A stretch of 6,193 nt of DNA, from positions 1 through 6,193 of the forward strand of contig DAINCF010000440.1 in NCBI GenBank assembly GCA_036732565.1, read 5' to 3'. The stretch is from JAIVJN01 sp036732565. Lineage in GTDB: Bacteria > Acidobacteriota > Vicinamibacteria > Vicinamibacterales > UBA2999. Below, piece after piece: positions 1-6,042 of this stretch; position 1 is the stretch's first letter; the number at the start of each line of letters is the position of its first letter. Made by a program: the position numbers and the translations under genes. The notes beneath the pieces were generated by a model. It had not been told where the DNA came from. It did not search any database and was given only the letters and a program-made list of their open reading frames with translations.

Positions 1-1
1 T

Positions 2-619
2 GGCCACCAGGTGGTCTTCACCGGCCGCGACGAGCCGCGGATCGACGAGGTGGCGCGCAGCACCGGCGCTCACGGCATCCGGGCGAGCGTGTCGGCGTCC
101 GACGACAACGCCAAGACACTCGAGGCCTGTCAGGCGCAGATGGGCGGCGTCGACGTGCTGATCAACAACGCGGCATCCCCCTACACCGCGGAGATCGGTG
201 AGCTGGACGTCGCCCGCATGCGCGCGCTCTTCGATACCAATGTTTTCGGTATGGTCGACATCACCAACCGCGTGGTGCCGCTGATGAAGGCGCAGGGACA
301 CGGAGACATCGTCAACATCGCGTCCACATCTGGCACCAAAGGCGCGAAAGGGGGAACGGCGTACGGCGGCAGCAAATGGGCGGTGCGCGGCATCAGTCAG
401 TGCTGGCAGGCCGAGCTCAGGCCTCACGGCATTCGGGTGCTCAGCCTCTGCCCGTCGGAAGTGCAGACCACGTGGGGCGGCAAGCTGGGCCGCAACAACC
501 CGAACAAGCTGTACGCGGAAGACATCGCGACGACGATCATGACGGCGCTTGACATGCCGCGCCGCGTGCTGTGGCCGGAAGTTGCCGTCTTCGCGAACAA
601 CCCCTGGAAGGAAGACTAA
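2..619 (+). CDS. SDR-family oxidoreductase, 5'-truncated by the window edge
   Basis: Classical short-chain dehydrogenase/reductase, presumably reducing or oxidising a carbonyl/alcohol with NAD(P)(H) in the cytoplasm; the substrate cannot be told. The frame is open from base 2 (Gly-His-Gln, then VVFTGRDE), so the GTG at 11 is almost certainly an internal Val codon and not the start. About 30-40 N-terminal residues, including the TGxxxGxG nucleotide-binding motif, lie outside. Counting from the codon at 11, the visible family marks are INNAAS (residues 51-56), catalytic Asn77 in DTNVFG, Ser105 in VNIASTSG, and Tyr118/Lys122 in YGGSK, with the usual 13-residue Ser-Tyr spacing. CPSEVQT (147-153) takes the place of the common PG-x-V-x-T segment. 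The Arg in TGRD, just after the second beta strand, favours NADP(H); this is inference. The gene ends in TAA and faces the molybdenum hydroxylase convergently, so it is probably functionally unrelated to it. Confidence 0.93.
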   Translation, partial: GHQVVFTGRDEPRIDEVARSTGAHGIRASVSASDDNAKTLEACQAQMGGVDVLINNAASPYTAEIGELDVARMRALFDTNVFGMVDITNRVVPLMKAQGHGDIVNIASTSGTKGAKGGTAYGGSKWAVRGISQCWQAELRPHGIRVLSLCPSEVQTTWGGKLGRNNPNKLYAEDIATTIMTALDMPRRVLWPEVAVFANNPWKED

Positions 620-636
620 CGGGCTGCGGCTCGCGC

Positions 637-666
637 CGTAGGGGCAGGCCTAAAGGCCTGGCTACG
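637..666. repeat. GTAG-headed imperfect hairpin, REP-like; possible bidirectional terminator
   Basis: Inside the 79-bp convergent gap, CAGGCCT (645-651) and AGGCCTG (654-660) form a 7-bp perfect inverted repeat around a 2-base loop (or 6 bp around TAAA). Outside it, CGTAG (637-641) pairs with CTACG (662-666), leaving an asymmetric internal loop of GGG on the left and one G on the right. A GTAG/CTAC head next to an imperfect palindrome is the hallmark of REP elements mobilised by RAYT transposases; that is family knowledge, and repetition in the genome cannot be shown from one copy. The right arm looks as if it has lost a few bases relative to a symmetric ancestor. No T-tract follows on either strand, so a classical intrinsic terminator is less likely, although the site between two converging genes would suit one. 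Confidence 0.5.
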
Positions 667-698
667 TACAATTTCCAATTCCGTAACGCGCTTCTAAA

Positions 699-3029
699 TT
701 AGACCTTCGCTGCCTTCAACGCCGCGAGCACGCGCGCGCTCCGGAACGGCACGCGGCGGAGACGCACGCCGGTCGCGTCGTAGATGGCGTTCGCCACCGC
801 CGCGAGCGTCGGCTTGCAGATCGTCTCTCCAGCCCCGTAGTGCGGCAGGTCGGGCCGAGCCGCGTTCGGATCGCCATTGACGAGCACGATGTCGATCTTC
901 GCCGGCGTGTCGGCATGCGTCAGCGTCGGTGACGACACCCAGTCCACGCTCGTGATCTTCTCGGCGTCGAACTGCACTTCCTCGTGAAGGGTACGGCTGA
1001 GCGAGTGCAGCGTTCCGGCCTCGAGCGTCCGGCGCAGCGCCTCGGGGTTGATCACCAGGCCGCAATCGTGCGCGCACACGAACCGCTTCACCCACACATG
1101 CCCGGTGCGGCGATTCACTTCGACCTCGGCGATTTGCGCGACCACGGTCTGACTGCGGTAGGCGTAGGCAATGCCGCGACCGGTCAGGATCTCGGCGCTG
1201 CCGATCGACCAGGGTGACGGACGCGGCTCCCACCCGTAGGCTTCAGCAGCGGCCTTGATGACCGCGATCGATCGCGCCCGCTTGAAGCCGCCGTCATCGT
1301 CCGTCTTCGCCCGCAGGAGCCGGATGCGGAACTCCACCGGATCGGCTTTCGCGGCGGCCGCGAGCTCGTCGATGAAGGACTCGGAAGCGAACGTCACCTG
1401 CGGACCGTCGGGATCGCGGAGGTTGCCCGTCCTCAGCGGCGTCTCCCAGACCAGCGGCAGCGCCACGACGTGCGTCAACGCGCGACGGTTCGGAATCGCA
1501 TACATGTCCGAAGGCGTCGAGGCGCGCCCGCGCGCCGGCTCCGATTTCCGCCGGCCGGTGAGCTGTGCGATCAGCACGCTGTCGTGCTCGTTGTAGCCCA
1601 GGTGATTGTGATCGGCCGCGCGTGCGTCGTACTCCCACGCGACGAGGTTGCCGTCGGCATCCAGGCCGCCGCGCATCTTGACCGCATACGCCGGCCCTTT
1701 CGTGTCCCAGGCCGTCTCTTCGTGCCGCGACCACTGCACACGCACCGGCCGGCCGATCTCCTTGGCCAGAAACGCCGCCTCGAATCCCACATCGTCCGCG
1801 GCCGTCCGGCCGTAGGCTTGCGGACCGTCCATCCACACGACACGCACGCGATCGCGAGGCATCGAGAGGAACTGCGCCACGCCGTTGCGCAGTCCGTACG
1901 ACTTCATGTCGTTGGAGTAGATGGTCAGCTGATCGTTCGACGGATCGGCCATCGCGTGCGCCGGACCGAACGCCGTATGGCCCTGAAACGGGACGTCGTA
2001 CTCGGCCTCGACGACCCTGGCCGCACTCGCCAACGCCGCGTCCGGGTCGCCGGTGACCTCCGGCTTCCCACTGAACGACGGCGTCGCGCCACGCATGTAG
2101 GTGAAGAGGTTCTCGGACGTCGGGAACGGCGCCGTCGCCGGCTTCTGCCAATTGACCTTGAGCTCCCGCGCGGCGCGCACGGCTTGCTCTTCGCGCTCGC
2201 AGACGACGGCAACGTAGTTGCCCTGGCTGACGACTTTGATGAATCCCGGAATGCCGCGTACGGCAGCCTCGTCGATGCTGACGAGCGTGGCACCGGCCAC
2301 CGGCGGCTTCACGTTGCGCGCATGCACCATGCCGGGCAGCTTGACGTCGACGGCCCACTTCAACGAACCGTCCACCTTCGGCGGGATGTCGTAGCGCGGC
2401 GGCGACTGGCCGACGCTTTTCAGCTCCTGGATCGACTTGACCTTCGCGACCCCGCTGACGGTGTCGACGTTCTTGCCCGTCAGCGTGACATTGAATCGCT
2501 TGCCGCCAATCAACTCGCCGTAGGTCACCTTCTTCGACGCATCCGCCGCGACGGAGACGACACCGGCGCTGACCACGAGTTGCTCGACCGGCATACCGAA
2601 TCGCGTCGACGCGAGCTCCAGCAGCACGCGGCGGGCCTCGGCGGCGACGCGGCGCATCGGCCATCCGTCGATCTGCAGCGCGTCCGAGCCTCCCGATCCG
2701 CCCTGGTCGACGGTCACGTCGGTACTGCCCATCACGCAACTGGTCTTGTCGTAGGCGATGTCCAGCTCGTCGGACATGATCTGCCGGAACGCCGTCCCCG
2801 TGCCTTGGCCAAGGTCGGTCTTGCCGACGAAGAAGGTTGCGGTGTTGTCCTCGCGAATGACGATCCACGAGTCGAGCTGTCTGAAGTCCGGGTCGGGGTA
2901 CGGACCGGCGGTCTGCCCTTGGGTCGCGGACTGAGCCGCCGCACCCAGCGGGCCAGCCACGGACACGGCGCCGACGCTCACGATGAGCATGCCCGAGGTT
3001 TCGAGGAACTCCCGGCGCGTGGGCGTCAT
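699..3029 (-). CDS. Tat-exported molybdopterin-binding large subunit, xanthine dehydrogenase / isoquinoline 1-oxidoreductase beta-like
   Basis: A 776-residue catalytic subunit of a molybdenum hydroxylase, which inserts oxygen from water into an aldehyde or N-heteroaromatic substrate and passes electrons to a 2Fe-2S partner. Substrate unknown. The N-terminus carries a Tat signal: TRREFL at residues 4-9, a hydrophobic stretch at about 14-30 and a possible cleavage site after Ala32, pointing to the periplasm. Visible marks include a Gly-rich stretch GQGTGTAFRQ (74-83), AYGRTAADDVG (405-415), SESFIDELAAAA (549-560), CAHDCGLVINPEAL (652-665) and GAGE (732-735), whose Glu735 corresponds to the catalytic glutamate of the family. 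The length fits single-chain IorB-like subunits. The ATG at 3029 is chosen because it opens the Tat signal, overlaps the small-subunit stop as ATGA, and follows an SD-like AAGGGGGGA. The frame stays open upstream to 3392, but that stretch lies over the small-subunit gene and has no family likeness. RRTLEAGTLHSLS (666-678) differs from the QIEGG-type segment of many homologues. No cytochrome, FAD subunit or XdhC-type chaperone is visible nearby. Confidence 0.94.
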   Translation of the reverse strand: MTPTRREFLETSGMLIVSVGAVSVAGPLGAAAQSATQGQTAGPYPDPDFRQLDSWIVIREDNTATFFVGKTDLGQGTGTAFRQIMSDELDIAYDKTSCVMGSTDVTVDQGGSGGSDALQIDGWPMRRVAAEARRVLLELASTRFGMPVEQLVVSAGVVSVAADASKKVTYGELIGGKRFNVTLTGKNVDTVSGVAKVKSIQELKSVGQSPPRYDIPPKVDGSLKWAVDVKLPGMVHARNVKPPVAGATLVSIDEAAVRGIPGFIKVVSQGNYVAVVCEREEQAVRAARELKVNWQKPATAPFPTSENLFTYMRGATPSFSGKPEVTGDPDAALASAARVVEAEYDVPFQGHTAFGPAHAMADPSNDQLTIYSNDMKSYGLRNGVAQFLSMPRDRVRVVWMDGPQAYGRTAADDVGFEAAFLAKEIGRPVRVQWSRHEETAWDTKGPAYAVKMRGGLDADGNLVAWEYDARAADHNHLGYNEHDSVLIAQLTGRRKSEPARGRASTPSDMYAIPNRRALTHVVALPLVWETPLRTGNLRDPDGPQVTFASESFIDELAAAAKADPVEFRIRLLRAKTDDDGGFKRARSIAVIKAAAEAYGWEPRPSPWSIGSAEILTGRGIAYAYRSQTVVAQIAEVEVNRRTGHVWVKRFVCAHDCGLVINPEALRRTLEAGTLHSLSRTLHEEVQFDAEKITSVDWVSSPTLTHADTPAKIDIVLVNGDPNAARPDLPHYGAGETICKPTLAAVANAIYDATGVRLRRVPFRSARVLAALKAAKV

Positions 3030-3523
3030 CGCGTCCCCCCTTCCACGTTGGCCGGTGCCGACGCGGTCAACTTCGCGGCGCGCTTGATCGCCGATTGGAC
3101 GCGATAGTAGGTCATGCAGCGGCACAGCGTCCGCGCCATGGCCTGACGGATCTCCGCGTCGCTCGGATTGGGATTGCGGTCCAACAGGACCTTCGCGGTG
3201 AGGATCTGCCCGTTCTGGCAGAAGCCGCACTGCGGGACCTGTTCCTCGACCCACGCCTGCTGAATCGGGTGCAGGGTCTCGCCCTTCGCCAACCCTTCCA
3301 GCGTGGTGATCTCGGCGCCCTGCACCTGCGACACCGGACGGACGCAGGACCTGACGGCTTCGCCCTTGATAATCACGGTGCACGCGCCGCACTGCCCCAA
3401 ACCACAGCCGAAGCGGGGCCCGTGCAGGTCGAGGTCGTTACGCAGGATGTACAGCAGCGGCGTCGAGGGGTCGACGTCCACCGTGTGGGTCTTGCCGTTC
3501 ACCCTCAATGTGATCTGGCTCAT
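3026..3523 (-). CDS. 2Fe-2S small subunit of molybdenum hydroxylase (isoquinoline 1-oxidoreductase alpha / CoxS-like)
   Basis: A 165-residue electron-transfer subunit with two 2Fe-2S clusters, taking electrons from the molybdopterin subunit encoded directly downstream. The N-terminal plant-type ferredoxin domain has Cys40, Cys45, Cys48 (GCGLGQCGAC) and Cys60. The C-terminal four-helix domain has Cys99 and Cys102 (QCGFCQNGQI) and Cys134 and Cys136 (LCRCMTYYRV). All eight expected cysteines are present and the length is normal for the family. It has no signal peptide, so it is probably carried through the Tat pathway already folded with its Tat-tagged partner, as is known for other two-subunit Tat substrates; for this pair that is inference. 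The ATG at 3523 follows GGGGAG with 9 bases between. Its TGA overlaps the large-subunit ATG, which implies one transcript and roughly equal synthesis. There is no FAD-binding middle subunit, so the acceptor may be a cytochrome or quinone encoded elsewhere. Confidence 0.96.
   Translation of the reverse strand: MSQITLRVNGKTHTVDVDPSTPLLYILRNDLDLHGPRFGCGLGQCGACTVIIKGEAVRSCVRPVSQVQGAEITTLEGLAKGETLHPIQQAWVEEQVPQCGFCQNGQILTAKVLLDRNPNPSDAEIRQAMARTLCRCMTYYRVQSAIKRAAKLTASAPANVEGGTR
3034..3042 (-). promoter_or_regulatory. Shine-Dalgarno site of the molybdopterin large subunit
   Basis: On the minus strand AAGGGGGGA ends 4 bases before the ATG at 3029, although the complementary core lies a few bases further back. 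It sits inside the end of the small-subunit gene. Together with the ATGA stop/start overlap (3026-3029) it indicates translational coupling of the two subunits. It decides the start in favour of the Tat-signal ATG over the far-upstream in-frame ATG at 3392. Confidence 0.6.
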
Positions 3524-3532
3524 ACAGGATCG

Positions 3533-3538
3533 CTCCCC
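3533..3538 (-). promoter_or_regulatory. Shine-Dalgarno site of the 2Fe-2S subunit
   Basis: GGGGAG on the minus strand lies 9 bases before the ATG at 3523, inside the 39-bp gap after the MocR gene. It is the clearest ribosome-binding site in the window and supports this start. Confidence 0.65.
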
Positions 3539-3541
3539 AGC

Positions 3542-3555
3542 ACATCGTACGGTGT
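3542..3555. promoter_or_regulatory. 14-bp near-perfect dyad between the regulator and enzyme genes
   Basis: ACATCGTACGGTGT reads almost the same on both strands, centred on GTAC; only the fourth position and its mirror (T against G) break the symmetry. It lies 19 bases upstream of the 2Fe-2S subunit start, just beyond its Shine-Dalgarno sequence and just after the MocR stop. It could be an operator or a weak RNA hairpin separating regulator and enzyme expression. It does not resemble the GGTCCATA sites in the divergent region, so the MocR protein is not the obvious binder. A chance dyad is quite possible. Confidence 0.25.
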
Positions 3556-3562
3556 CGCGCCT

Positions 3563-5059
3563 TCAAGCCTTATACGACCGGCCGGCCCCGACCGTTTCCA
3601 GCACGACCGCAAGGTCCCGCACGCCTCGTCGAATCTCGCGCGGGTCCAGGCAGGCGAAGCCCAGCTGCAGCCCTCGTGACGCCGCGCGCCCGCTGGATCC
3701 GTAGCGGCTCAACGGCACCACTTCGAGATTGTGTGCCGACGCCGCCTTTGCGACCGCTTCGGCATCGAGCCCCTCGCGCAGCCAGCCAACCGTCTGCAAG
3801 CCCGCCTCGACGCGCGAGATCGTCAGCACCCCATCGAGATGCGCGTTCGCTTCTTCGACGAGCACGCCCAGCCGCTCCGCATAGGCCTCGCGCATGCGCC
3901 GCAAGTGGCGGCCGAAATGCCCCTCGGTCATGAAATCGCACAGCACCGCCTGCTCCAGCAGATGCGTGTGCCGGCTGCTCAACGATTTGGCCGCCGTGAC
4001 GAGATCGATCAGATCCGGAGGCACCACGAGGTAGCCGAGCCGCAGCGACGAGAACAGCACTTTGCTGAACGTGCCGGCCAACAGCACGAGCCCGTCATTG
4101 TCCAACCCCTGCAGTGTCGGGATGGGACGGCCGGAATAGCGATACTCGCTGTCGTAGTCGTCTTCGAAGATCAACGTGCGTGCGCGCCGCGCCCACTCCA
4201 GTAGCGCCAGACGACGCGGGAGGCTCATGGTGATGCCGGTGGGACACTGATGGGCGGGCGTGACGTAGACGATCCGCAGATCGCGCGCGGTCGCCCCGGG
4301 CACCTTGACGCCCTCGTCATCGATCGGCAGCGCGACGATCTTCGCGCCGGCGGCGGCGAACACGTTGAACGCAGAGGGATATCCCGGAGTCTCGACGCCG
4401 ACGCGATCGCCTGGATTGACCACCAGTCGCGTCACGAGGTCGAATGCCTCTTGCATCCCCGACACGATCAACACTTGGTCCAGCGTGCACTTGGTGCCGC
4501 GCGCCGTGTTCAAGTAATCGGCAACGGCTTCACGGAGCGGCACGTATCCAAGCGGATCACACCCCAACAACAACTTGGCCGAGGCCTTGCGCCAGCGGCG
4601 CGCCATCACCTGCGCCCACAGCGTCGCCGGAAAGAGGTCGACCGCCGGCAGGTTGGCGCGAAACGCGCGAACCGGACGCGTATCCGTCCCCTCCAGCGAC
4701 GCGACCCGATTCGCATACGCCGAGAGGCGACGCGCGGCCGGACGGGCGGCGGGTCTGCTCGGTGTCTGGCGCGCGACGGTCAGGAGATCGTCGGGCAGCA
4801 CCTTGCTCACATATGACCCGGATCCCACAGTGCCCGCGATGTAGCCCTCGGATCGCAACTGCTCGAACGCCGTGACCACCGTGCCCCGGGACAACGCGTA
4901 GCGGCCGGCGAGATCGCGCGTGGCCGGCAGCCGCGCGCCGGGACGCAAGCGTCCCTCGAGGATTTCGGTGCGCAATGCCCCATAGAGCCAGCGGTACGCC
5001 GGGAGGCCCGCCTCGCGCGGCGGGAGCGTCAACTCGAAGGCGGTGGCCAGCTTCGGCAT
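3563..5059 (-). CDS. MocR-family (GntR-type HTH plus aminotransferase-like domain) PLP-dependent transcriptional regulator
   Basis: A 498-residue regulator of the MocR/PdxR/GabR kind: a GntR winged helix-turn-helix joined to a fold-type I aminotransferase-like domain that binds pyridoxal phosphate and senses an amine, amino acid or PLP itself. The DNA-binding part covers about residues 20-85 (PAYRWLYGALRTEILEGRLR, LPATRDLA, SRGTVVTAFEQLRSEGY). An Ala/Pro/Arg-rich linker runs at about 95-115. The effector domain has TPGYPSAF (224-231), FEDDYDSEYRY (298-308, with Asp300 and Tyr302 expected to hold the PLP ring) and GTFSK (329-333), Lys333 being the expected Schiff-base lysine. All key residues are intact. 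The ATG at 5059 is preferred: family members begin near this point, and the alternative ATG at 5107 would translate straight through the inverted repeat. No good Shine-Dalgarno precedes 5059. It is divergent from the EamA gene (71 bp apart) and co-directional with the hydroxylase genes 39 bp downstream. The effector is unknown. Confidence 0.95.
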   Translation of the reverse strand: MPKLATAFELTLPPREAGLPAYRWLYGALRTEILEGRLRPGARLPATRDLAGRYALSRGTVVTAFEQLRSEGYIAGTVGSGSYVSKVLPDDLLTVARQTPSRPAARPAARRLSAYANRVASLEGTDTRPVRAFRANLPAVDLFPATLWAQVMARRWRKASAKLLLGCDPLGYVPLREAVADYLNTARGTKCTLDQVLIVSGMQEAFDLVTRLVVNPGDRVGVETPGYPSAFNVFAAAGAKIVALPIDDEGVKVPGATARDLRIVYVTPAHQCPTGITMSLPRRLALLEWARRARTLIFEDDYDSEYRYSGRPIPTLQGLDNDGLVLLAGTFSKVLFSSLRLGYLVVPPDLIDLVTAAKSLSSRHTHLLEQAVLCDFMTEGHFGRHLRRMREAYAERLGVLVEEANAHLDGVLTISRVEAGLQTVGWLREGLDAEAVAKAASAHNLEVVPLSRYGSSGRAASRGLQLGFACLDPREIRRGVRDLAVVLETVGAGRSYKA

Positions 5060-5063
5060 AAAT

Positions 5064-5091
5064 GGTCCATAGAGAATACCTAATATGGACC
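5064..5091. promoter_or_regulatory. Probable MocR operator in the divergent mocR-like/eamA intergenic region
   Basis: GGTCCATA (5064-5071) and TATGGACC (5084-5091) are perfect 8-bp inverted half-sites separated by 12 bases, so their centres are about two helical turns (20 bp) apart and face the same side of the DNA. They occupy a conspicuously AT-rich island in otherwise GC-rich sequence, entirely between the chosen start of the MocR gene and that of the divergent transporter. MocR proteins are dimers that commonly act on their own divergent promoter region through paired sites. One half-site ends only 4 bases from the regulator start codon, consistent with autorepression. Assignment to this regulator is inference from position. 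Confidence 0.6.
5073..5078 (-). promoter_or_regulatory. Candidate -10 element for the MocR-type gene
   Basis: TATTCT on the minus strand, four of six matches to TATAAT, lies in the spacer of the inverted repeat. A transcript starting about 7 bases downstream would have a leader of only a few bases before the ATG at 5059, which agrees with the missing Shine-Dalgarno. No convincing -35 box is seen at 16-18 bases. The plus-strand promoter of the transporter is equally unclear; TAATAT (5081-5086) and CATTAT (5105-5110) are the best -10 candidates. Confidence 0.25.
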
Positions 5092-5130
5092 TTGTGAGGT
5101 AATCCATTATCGCCGACCCTTGAGCTCGCT

Positions 5131-6042
5131 ATGAGACACAAGCACCTCGCTGCTCTCCTGATCCTCGCCGCCCTCTGGGGCGCCTCGGTTGTGTTCGTTC
5201 GCATTGCCGTTCCGGCCTTCGGGCCGGCGCCATTGATGGCAGGCCGCGTGCTCGTGGCTGCCGCCGTCCTGGCCATCGGTCTTCGCCTCGCCGGCCAGCG
5301 CGTCACCGGGCTTCGCGCGGGCGCGCGGCAGCTCCTGATTCTCGGCCTCGTCAACGCGGCCTTGCCCTTTACGCTCATCGCCGCCAGCGAGCTCTACCTC
5401 AACGCCTCGCTGGTGGCGGTGCTGATCGCCACCTCGCCGCTCTTCTCGGTGCTCTTGAGCGCGCGGGCGCGCCGTGAGCGTGTCGAGGGACGCCAGGCGT
5501 TCGGCCTGGCAATGGGCCTGGGCGGCGTGGGGGTGCTCGTCGGCTGGAGTCCGATGGACCTGTCGCCGGCCGCGCTGCTGAGCATCGTCGCGACGCTGAT
5601 TGCGGCGGCCAGCTACGCGTTCGCGGGCGACTACGCGTCGCGGCATCTCTCGGTGGTGCGTGGTCCGTCGTTGGCGCTGGGCCAGCAGCTCGGTGCCGCC
5701 GCCTGGCTCGTGGTCCCCGCGCTGCTGACGCCGCCGTCGTTGCCGGTGCCGTCAGCGGCCTTGTGGGCCCTGCTCGGTCTGGCGACGCTCTGCACCGCGG
5801 TGGCCTACCTCCTCTACTTCTATCTGATCGGCCGAATCGGTCCGGTTCGGACCAACAGCGTGTGCTACCTGATTCCGCCGTTCGGCATCGTATGGGGAGC
5901 GCTGTTCCTCGACGAGCCGATCACATCCGCCATGGGCCTGGGCCTCGCGCTGATCTCCGGAAGCGTGCTGCTGGTAAACGTCGAGCGGCTGCCGTCGCTG
6001 ACGATGCGGATCCGAGCGCTGAGTGCTTTGGCTCGACAATAG
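5131..6042 (+). CDS. EamA/DMT-superfamily membrane transporter (RhaT/YdcZ-like exporter type)
   Basis: A 303-residue inner-membrane protein of the drug/metabolite transporter superfamily, with two tandem EamA repeats at about residues 6-138 and 148-283 and roughly ten hydrophobic segments. Family-like marks are the first helix with LAALWGASVVFVRIA (12-26), the TSPLFSVLLSA helix end (101-111), Arg-rich cytoplasmic loops (112-121), and the second-repeat LIPPFGIVWGALFLDEPIT (247-265), the usual proline-containing helix followed by an acidic turn. Length and architecture are typical of the family. Members export amino acids, metabolites or drugs; the substrate cannot be read from the sequence. 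The ATG at 5131 has only a weak GAG (5122-5124) ahead of it. The gene is divergent from a MocR-type regulator with a shared operator-like inverted repeat, so it is probably that regulator's target and may carry a compound related to its amino-containing effector. The protein ends in a short basic cytoplasmic tail. Confidence 0.94.
   Translation: MRHKHLAALLILAALWGASVVFVRIAVPAFGPAPLMAGRVLVAAAVLAIGLRLAGQRVTGLRAGARQLLILGLVNAALPFTLIAASELYLNASLVAVLIATSPLFSVLLSARARRERVEGRQAFGLAMGLGGVGVLVGWSPMDLSPAALLSIVATLIAAASYAFAGDYASRHLSVVRGPSLALGQQLGAAAWLVVPALLTPPSLPVPSAALWALLGLATLCTAVAYLLYFYLIGRIGPVRTNSVCYLIPPFGIVWGALFLDEPITSAMGLGLALISGSVLLVNVERLPSLTMRIRALSALARQ

Noticed and set aside
693..703. TCTAAATTAGA palindrome at the 3' end of the molybdopterin subunit gene
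   Set aside because: An 11-base AT-rich dyad overlapping the stop codon; too short to separate from chance.
1294..2868. 524-codon minus-strand frame within the molybdopterin subunit gene
   Set aside because: Shifted frame of the real gene; Arg/Gly-rich translation without domains.
1470..3107. 545-codon plus-strand frame opposite the molybdopterin subunit
   Set aside because: Arg/His/Val-rich low-complexity translation with no family likeness, wholly antisense to a clearly recognised gene; typical of GC-rich coding DNA, where opposite frames stay open.
3030..3392. 121-codon N-terminal extension of the molybdopterin subunit to an ATG at 3392
   Set aside because: It overlaps the small-subunit gene in another frame and has no protein likeness; the Tat signal, ATGA overlap and SD-like sequence fix the start at 3029.
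5060..5107. Start of the MocR-type protein at 5107 (16 extra residues)
   Set aside because: The extra codons are the translated operator region; the MPKLATAFEL start at 5059 matches where family members begin.
4557..5378. 273-codon minus-strand frame spanning the regulator start and the transporter gene
   Set aside because: It crosses the divergent control region and covers two recognised genes in wrong frames; its translation is Arg/Pro-rich.
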